In this document: piece after piece, positions 59,551-64,000 of the stretch
How positions within the stretch are numbered: the first letter of the stretch is position 1
How the letters are laid out: each line of letters opens with the position of its first letter
NCBI RefSeq assembly: GCF_013618635.1
Contig: NZ_JABLSJ010000015.1
Span: 25,100 to 89,099, forward strand
Reading direction: 5' to 3'
DNA length: 64,000 nucleotides
Source of the DNA: Thalassobacillus sp. CUG 92003
Lineage (GTDB): Bacteria > Bacillota > Bacilli > Bacillales > Halobacillaceae
Translations under genes and position numbers: made by a program
Notes under the pieces: generated by a model
The model's input: the letters and a program-made list of their open reading frames with translations, nothing else
Database searches by the model: none
Told to the model about the DNA's origin: nothing

Positions 59551-59615
59551 TTATAGGAAGAAACGTGCGCTCCAAACAGGACAGGAATTTAATGGCGAGA
59601 ATGAAAGGGCTTAGG

Positions 59616-59645
59616 TTCACATTAACCCTTCCATTCAGGTATAAT
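59616..59645 (+). promoter_or_regulatory. probable promoter of dnaX operon
   Basis: TTCACA at 59616-59621, an 18-bp spacer and TATAAT at 59640-59645, about 30 bp before the dnaX start. Confidence 0.65.
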
Positions 59646-59675
59646 AGAGGGGACACTTTAAAAGGAGAACGTTCT

Positions 59676-61379
59676 ATGAGCTATCAGGCTTTATATCGTG
59701 TATGGCGGCCGAAAAATTTTGAAGACGTAGTAGGACAATCGCATATTACGCGTACGCTGCAAAATGCGATTGAGCAGAATAAATTTTCTCATGCTTATTT
59801 ATTCTCTGGGCCAAGAGGGACAGGGAAGACAAGTGCTGCGAAAATTTTTGCTAAAGCCGTGAACTGTGAACGCTCTCCTGGAAACGAGCCTTGTAATGAG
59901 TGCCCGGCCTGTCTTGGGATTCAAGACGGTTCGATTTCCGATGTGATCGAAATTGATGCAGCGTCAAATAACGGCGTTGAACAAATTCGGGAAATTCGTG
60001 ACAAGGTGAAATATGCTCCGAGCGCCCTTGATTATAAGGTGTACATCGTTGATGAGGTTCATATGCTTTCCATCGGCGCCTTCAATGCCTTATTGAAGAC
60101 GTTGGAAGAACCGCCCCAACATGTCATTTTCATCCTGGCTACTACAGAGCCCCATAAGATACCGTTGACGATCATTTCCCGGTGCCAGCGCTTTGATTTT
60201 AAACGCATCTCGCAACAGTCGATGGTTGATCAAATGGAGAAAATTGCGGGAGAAGAAGGCGTACAGGTGGCACGTGGGGCATTAGAAGTCGTGGCGCTCG
60301 CAGCTGAAGGTGGTATGCGGGACGCGTTAAGTCTGCTCGACCAAGCCATTTCTTACAGCGAAGATGAAGTAACCTTGGACGATGTGCTGGCTGTAACCGG
60401 CTCTGTTTCCCAACAGAAACTCGCAGCTATCTTGCAAGCCCTGCGTGCTCAAGATGTTAAGGAAGCGCTGCAGCAAGTGGATGTGTTGATTCAGCACGGC
60501 AAGGATATCGGTCGTTTTGTTTTTGATATGATCTATTATTTGCGAGACGTATTATTGTATCAGAGCACGCCTGGCCTTGAGCAAAATTTAGAGCGCGCAT
60601 TGCCTGACGAGCAGTTTAAATCGTTGACTGAGACGTTGTCTGCCCAATGGATTCAGCAAGCCATTCAGGAACTTAACCAATGTCAGCGTGAGATGAAATG
60701 GACGACGAGTCCGAAAGTGTTCATTGAGATTGCGCTCTTGAACATTGCTGATCTCAAGAAGGAAGCTGCCGGAGATTCAGGCGCTGTCGAACAGCTCACC
60801 CGAAAAATAGACGAGCTTGAGCGTGAAATGAAGCAACTCAAACAGCATCCGCCTGCGGCTAAGGAACAACCAGCTTCTGCTTCTCAGCCAAAACGGTCCC
60901 AGCAGCGGAACAATAAAAATGGTTATAAAGTCCCTTATGAACGCATTCGCCAAGTATTAAGCGCAGCTTCAAAAGAAGAAATCAAAAAGGTTCAAGATCA
61001 ATGGGCCAACTTTATGGAATCCTTGAAGCGGAACAATGCTCCGGCCCATGCCACATTATTGAACAGTAAACCGAGAGCTGCTTCTGAAAATGGGCTGGTA
61101 CTTGCTTTCCGTTACGATATCCATTGTTCACTGGCCATGGACCATCAACAAACAATCGAGCCATTGCTTGCGGAATATATCGGAAAACATGTTACCATTA
61201 TACCGATACCCGAACCGAAGTGGCAGGAAGTTCGGGAAGAATACATCCGTAAGCAAAACGAAGGCGAAGAACCCGACGCTGAATCTGAAGGTCAAAAAGA
61301 GGAAGAGGACGAAGAAGATCCGTTGATTTCTGAAGCCCGTAAGCTTGCCGGAGACGATCGCATTACAATACATGATTGA
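59676..61379 (+). CDS. dnaX: DNA polymerase III subunit gamma/tau
   Basis: 567 residues from ATG 59676 after AAAGGAG; the longer open frame upstream lacks a site. Walker A GPRGTGKT at 45-52. The zinc ligands are Cys64, Cys73, Cys76 and Cys79. A Gln-rich linker and an acidic C-terminal tail follow. It is the clamp-loader ATPase. I saw no slippery sequence indicating a separate gamma form. yaaK and recR follow in one operon. Confidence 0.97.
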   Translation: MSYQALYRVWRPKNFEDVVGQSHITRTLQNAIEQNKFSHAYLFSGPRGTGKTSAAKIFAKAVNCERSPGNEPCNECPACLGIQDGSISDVIEIDAASNNGVEQIREIRDKVKYAPSALDYKVYIVDEVHMLSIGAFNALLKTLEEPPQHVIFILATTEPHKIPLTIISRCQRFDFKRISQQSMVDQMEKIAGEEGVQVARGALEVVALAAEGGMRDALSLLDQAISYSEDEVTLDDVLAVTGSVSQQKLAAILQALRAQDVKEALQQVDVLIQHGKDIGRFVFDMIYYLRDVLLYQSTPGLEQNLERALPDEQFKSLTETLSAQWIQQAIQELNQCQREMKWTTSPKVFIEIALLNIADLKKEAAGDSGAVEQLTRKIDELEREMKQLKQHPPAAKEQPASASQPKRSQQRNNKNGYKVPYERIRQVLSAASKEEIKKVQDQWANFMESLKRNNAPAHATLLNSKPRAASENGLVLAFRYDIHCSLAMDHQQTIEPLLAEYIGKHVTIIPIPEPKWQEVREEYIRKQNEGEEPDAESEGQKEEEDEEDPLISEARKLAGDDRITIHD

Positions 61380-61399
61380 TTTTAAAGGAGGAATCGCCC

Positions 61400-61723
61400 A
61401 TGCGTGGTGGCGGAGGAATGAATAAGAACAATATGATGAAACAAATGCAGAAGATGCAAAAGAAAATGGAGCAAGCTCAAGAAGAACTGTATGAGATGAC
61501 CTTTGAAGCAACAGCTGGCGGCGGCATGGTTAAAGTCGTTGCAAACGGAAAAAAGGAATTAACAGATGTCGAGGTTAATGAAGAAGTTGTCGACCCCGAA
61601 GATGTTGAAATGCTCCAGGACTTGATTCTTGCAGCGACGAACGATGCTTTGAAGCAAGTGGACGACAAAACGAACGAAACTATGGGTGAATTTACCAAAG
61701 GTATGCCTGGAGGTATGTTCTAG
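61400..61723 (+). CDS. yaaK: nucleoid-associated protein YaaK (YbaB/EbfC family)
   Basis: 107 residues from ATG 61400 after AAAGGAGG. A Met- and Lys-rich N-terminal helix, then [17 protein letters not shown] and [15 protein letters not shown], match YaaK along the entire length. YbaB-type proteins bind DNA as dimers. The set dnaX-yaaK-recR is conserved in most bacteria. Confidence 0.96.
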   Translation: MRGGGGMNKNNMMKQMQKMQKKMEQAQEELYEMTFEATAGGGMVKVVANGKKELTDVEVNEEVVDPEDVEMLQDLILAATNDALKQVDDKTNETMGEFTKGMPGGMF

Positions 61724-61734
61724 GAGGCGTTTGA

Positions 61735-62331
61735 ATGTATTATCCTGAACCGATTTCCAAGCTGATTGATAGTTTTACAAAGCTGCCAGGGATTGGCCCG
61801 AAGACGGCTGTTCGCCTGGCTTTTTTCGTGCTGGAAATGGAAGAAGACGATGTCCTGGATTTTGCAAAATCATTAGTGAGCGCTAAGCGCGAGCTGACGC
61901 ATTGTTCGACTTGCGGCAACATCACGGACCAAGATCCTTGCTCGATTTGCCAGGATGATTCACGAGACAATAAGCTGATTTGCGTGGTGCAAGATCCCAA
62001 GGATGTAATTGCCATGGAAAAGATGAAAGAATTCAGCGGCAAGTATCATGTGCTGCACGGTGCCATTTCACCAATGGATGGCATCGGACCAGAGGACATC
62101 AACGTAGCCAGTCTTATCAACCGTTTGAAAGATGAAGGTGTCGAGGAATTGATACTGGCGACGAACCCAAATGTTGAGGGGGAAGCGACTGCCATGTACA
62201 TTTCCCGTCTGGTCAAGCCTTCAGGAATTCGAATCACACGTATCGCCCATGGCTTACCGATGGGCGGCGATTTGGAGTATGCCGATGAAGTGACCCTCTC
62301 GAAAGCTATGGAAGGGCGAAGAGAACTATAG
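61735..62331 (+). CDS. recR: recombination protein RecR
   Basis: 198 residues. The helix-hairpin-helix [14 protein letters not shown] opens the chain. The zinc finger has Cys57, Cys60, Cys69 and Cys72. A TOPRIM domain follows. With RecF and RecO it loads RecA at gaps. It starts 11 bp after yaaK. Confidence 0.97.
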   Translation: MYYPEPISKLIDSFTKLPGIGPKTAVRLAFFVLEMEEDDVLDFAKSLVSAKRELTHCSTCGNITDQDPCSICQDDSRDNKLICVVQDPKDVIAMEKMKEFSGKYHVLHGAISPMDGIGPEDINVASLINRLKDEGVEELILATNPNVEGEATAMYISRLVKPSGIRITRIAHGLPMGGDLEYADEVTLSKAMEGRREL

Positions 62332-62345
62332 GAGTGGTGGCAGTC

Positions 62346-62561
62346 ATGGTCAGGAAAAGAAAGATTAAAAAAGACATTGATCAGCAGTTATTGCGGGACA
62401 TTCAGCATTTGAGACAGGAATGGGCCACTTTGAACAACATCATCCAGCATAGCGTCGAGCCCACCGAAGAGGGGTTGAAGGACCTTAATTTGACGAAAGC
62501 GAAGTACTTTTATTTGTTAAGGGAAGCGAGGAAGCGCAACATTAATGCTCTTTCGGGATAG
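62346..62561 (+). CDS. yaaL: YaaL (DUF2508) protein
   Basis: 71 residues from ATG 62346 after AGGAGTGG. The tail AKYFYLLREARKRN is identical in pattern to Bacillus YaaL. It is a small helical protein of unknown function, conserved between recR and bofA. Confidence 0.9.
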   Translation: MVRKRKIKKDIDQQLLRDIQHLRQEWATLNNIIQHSVEPTEEGLKDLNLTKAKYFYLLREARKRNINALSG

Positions 62562-62628
62562 GGTTGTACTATCTCTGTGAAACGCATCATAGGATTGTAG
62601 TACATGATCGTCACAGGGAGGTTATACG

Positions 62629-62892
62629 TTGGATCCGATTTTAATTATTCTTATTCTGGCTTTAGCAATTCCCTTTTTACTAGTGGTCGGTATGCCGGCC
62701 CACCCGGTGCGCTGGTTAGGACAAGCTGCCTCCAGGGTCGTGATCGGAGTGCTGCTCCTTTTCTTCCTTAATGTGCTGGGAGCAGGGTTCGGGCTGCATG
62801 TTCCGATTAATGTATTTACTGCCGTGGTCTCAGGCATCCTTGGCCTGCCAGGTATATTGTCCTTATCAGCCCTGCACTTGTGGGTGATTTAA
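62629..62892 (+). CDS. bofA: pro-sigma-K processing inhibitor BofA
   Basis: 87 residues from a TTG at 62629 after GGGAGG. Two hydrophobic segments and the glycine-rich NVLGAGFGLHVPINVFTAV match BofA. It restrains the SpoIVFB protease during sporulation. It again implies an endospore former. In B. subtilis it precedes an rRNA operon; here tag intervenes. Confidence 0.93.
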   Translation: MDPILIILILALAIPFLLVVGMPAHPVRWLGQAASRVVIGVLLLFFLNVLGAGFGLHVPINVFTAVVSGILGLPGILSLSALHLWVI

Positions 62893-62921
62893 CCCGAAAA
62901 AAGAAAATGAAGTGCGAGATG

Positions 62922-62958
62922 ACCCCGACAGCTAGCCTGTGAGGGGTTTGGTTTTTGC
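62922..62958 (+). terminator. probable terminator after bofA
   Basis: ACCCC pairs with GGGGT and ACAG with CTGT around a short loop, followed by TTGGTTTTT. Confidence 0.65.
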
Positions 62959-62980
62959 TATTTCGCGCCACAACCTAAGT

Positions 62981-63011
62981 GAAAAACCGCCCTTTTGAGG
63001 CAAGGGCGGTT
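62981..63011 (-). terminator. terminator of tag
   Basis: Leftward, AACCGCCCTT/AAGGGCGGTT is followed by TTTTC; the stem overlaps the tag stop codon. Confidence 0.85.
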
Positions 63012-63582
63012 ACTTTACGTTCTCGGTATGGTAAGGACACGTGGTGAGGTGGTCATCAATTACACCGATAGCCTGCAGATAGGAATAGACAATGACAGGA
63101 CCGACAAACTTAAATCCGCGCTTTTTTAAATCTTTGCTTATTTTTTCAGAAAGTTCGTCCTTGGCTGGTATAGCCGACATATTTTCGTGATGGCTGATGA
63201 TGCGCTTATGGTCTGTAAACTGCCAGATATAATCGGATAAACTGCCGAACTCCTGTTGGATACGCTGCGCGGCTAATGCATTGGACTTCACCGCTTTTAT
63301 TTTCTGAGGATGGCGGACCACCTCACCCGTTTCCAGAATATGTTCAAGGTCGGATTCCGAGAGAGCGGCACATTGCTCAATGTCAAAATTGTAAAATGCG
63401 CGCCGGTAACCCTCACGCTTATGCAATATTGTTTTCCAAGAAAGGCCTGCTTGAGCCCCTTCCAAATTGATCATTTCAAATAAATAAGTATCATCATGGC
63501 TGGGCCGTCCCCATTCTGTATTGTGATAATGGATCATAGTCGCGTCTGATTTGGCCCATGGACATATTGAATCTTCCGTCAT
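63010..63582 (-). CDS. tag: DNA-3-methyladenine glycosylase I
   Basis: 190 residues. The zinc ligands expected for Tag are visible at Cys7, a nearby His (17-20) and in the C-terminal DDHLTTCPYH. The segment YHNTEWGRP and the catalytic-pocket region NLEGAQAGLSW are diagnostic. It removes 3-methyladenine from DNA. It is transcribed toward bofA and away from the rRNA promoters. It is inserted into an otherwise conserved bofA-rrn neighbourhood. Confidence 0.95.
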   Translation of the reverse strand: MTEDSICPWAKSDATMIHYHNTEWGRPSHDDTYLFEMINLEGAQAGLSWKTILHKREGYRRAFYNFDIEQCAALSESDLEHILETGEVVRHPQKIKAVKSNALAAQRIQQEFGSLSDYIWQFTDHKRIISHHENMSAIPAKDELSEKISKDLKKRGFKFVGPVIVYSYLQAIGVIDDHLTTCPYHTENVK

Positions 63583-63796
63583 TGGCGGCAGCCTCCTCTT
63601 TTGTATGTTAAATCGGATGAACCCTCTTAATTATCATATCTGTCTTCAGCTTGTCCCACAAATCCTTGAGCTTCACATCATTCATTCAGACACGTTACGT
63701 TTCCCAAAAACGAATCAAATGATATTGCTGAGTCCGCTAGAATAGGGGGAATTCATTCCGAAGATTTAATGGACCCAGAAAAATATAAAAAACATG

Positions 63797-63825
63797 TTGC
63801 AAACGTTTTTCAGGCATGGTAAATT
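63797..63825 (+). promoter_or_regulatory. rRNA operon promoter P1
   Basis: TTGCAA at 63797-63802, a 17-bp spacer and TAAATT at 63820-63825. Confidence 0.75.
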
Positions 63826-63881
63826 ATTAAATGTCGCATTAAGAGAGACGCGGCGGAACGCAAAAATCCATGAAAAAGTTG

Positions 63882-63910
63882 TTGACTTAAACAGCCCACC
63901 ATGGTATATT
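63882..63910 (+). promoter_or_regulatory. rRNA operon promoter P2
   Basis: TTGACT at 63882-63887, a 17-bp spacer and TATATT at 63905-63910. The two promoters are 85 bp apart, as in Bacillus rrn operons. Confidence 0.88.
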
Positions 63911-63916
63911 GATTAA

Positions 63917-64000
63917 GTCGCTGTTTTGAAGCGGCCAACGCATTTTCGATCTTTGAAAACTGAACAAACCAACCAGTACGTCAATTCAGTTTCTTCTATA
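63917..64000 (+). ncRNA. leader of a 16S rRNA operon, truncated by the window
   Basis: The leader contains GATCTTTGAAAACTGAACAA, a typical Bacillaceae pre-16S leader sequence. The 16S gene itself is expected to start beyond position 64000. Confidence 0.8.

Noticed and set aside
60780..61379. Programmed frameshift in dnaX giving a gamma form
   Set aside because: No A-rich slippery heptamer with a downstream stem was seen.

Overview
The window is a replication-origin region of a Bacillaceae (Firmicutes) chromosome. From about 0 to 23 kb the gene order is the classical Bacillus one: mnmG-mnmE-jag-yidC-rnpA-rpmH read leftward, then oriC, then dnaA-dnaN-yaaA-recF-remB-gyrB-gyrA-yaaC-guaB-dacA-pdxS-pdxT-serS-tRNA-Ser read rightward. 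The order returns at 57-63 kb as yaaH-tadA-SRP RNA-dnaX-yaaK-recR-yaaL-bofA, followed by an rRNA promoter region at the right edge. Acidic proteins and moderate base composition suggest a halotolerant or halophilic genus (Halobacillus, Pontibacillus or Virgibacillus type), but this is an inference. No rRNA operon lies between gyrA and guaB, unlike B. subtilis; a HD-GYP-like gene and two palindromic elements lie there instead.

Layout. 1-4472: tRNA-modification genes and the rpmH-rnpA-yidC-jag operon, co-oriented away from the origin, with a DnaA-box cluster between mnmE and jag. 4473-6670: bipartite oriC flanking dnaA. 6671-14435: sliding clamp, RecF, RemB and gyrase. 14532-23310: purine, cell-wall, vitamin B6 and seryl-tRNA functions, with a T-box before serS. 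23429-27147: a CPBP protease, a MerR regulator, small membrane proteins and the dck-dgk pair. 27325-57306 is accessory. It holds tRNA-Arg, an SOS-controlled Y-family polymerase cassette, KtrB, a second LexA-boxed YolD gene, a c-di-GMP phosphodiesterase, an orphan EutH, a cold-shock gene, a TetR-controlled ABC exporter, an HxlR module, AldA, QueF, AcsA with a cre site, NsrR, an NCS2 permease, an orphan lysine/ornithine N-hydroxylase, a DJ-1/PfpI protein and a frameshifted GNAT gene. 57310-64000 returns to the conserved backbone, with tag between bofA and the rRNA operon.

The features least explained by known genes are non-coding. A family of nested palindromes (15701-15834, 15891-15999, 38427-38520 truncated, 38579-38762, 55368-55515) keeps a recognisable core, while the sequence of the inner arms changes in both halves at once. 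Other oddities are a four-unit TTGGGCGATT array in a convergent gap, a 19-bp perfect palindrome in the MerR/CPBP divergent promoter, three near-homologous terminators, two LexA boxes marking a small SOS regulon, and a short leader ORF abutting eutH. No CRISPR array, transposase, prophage or clear new defence system was seen.
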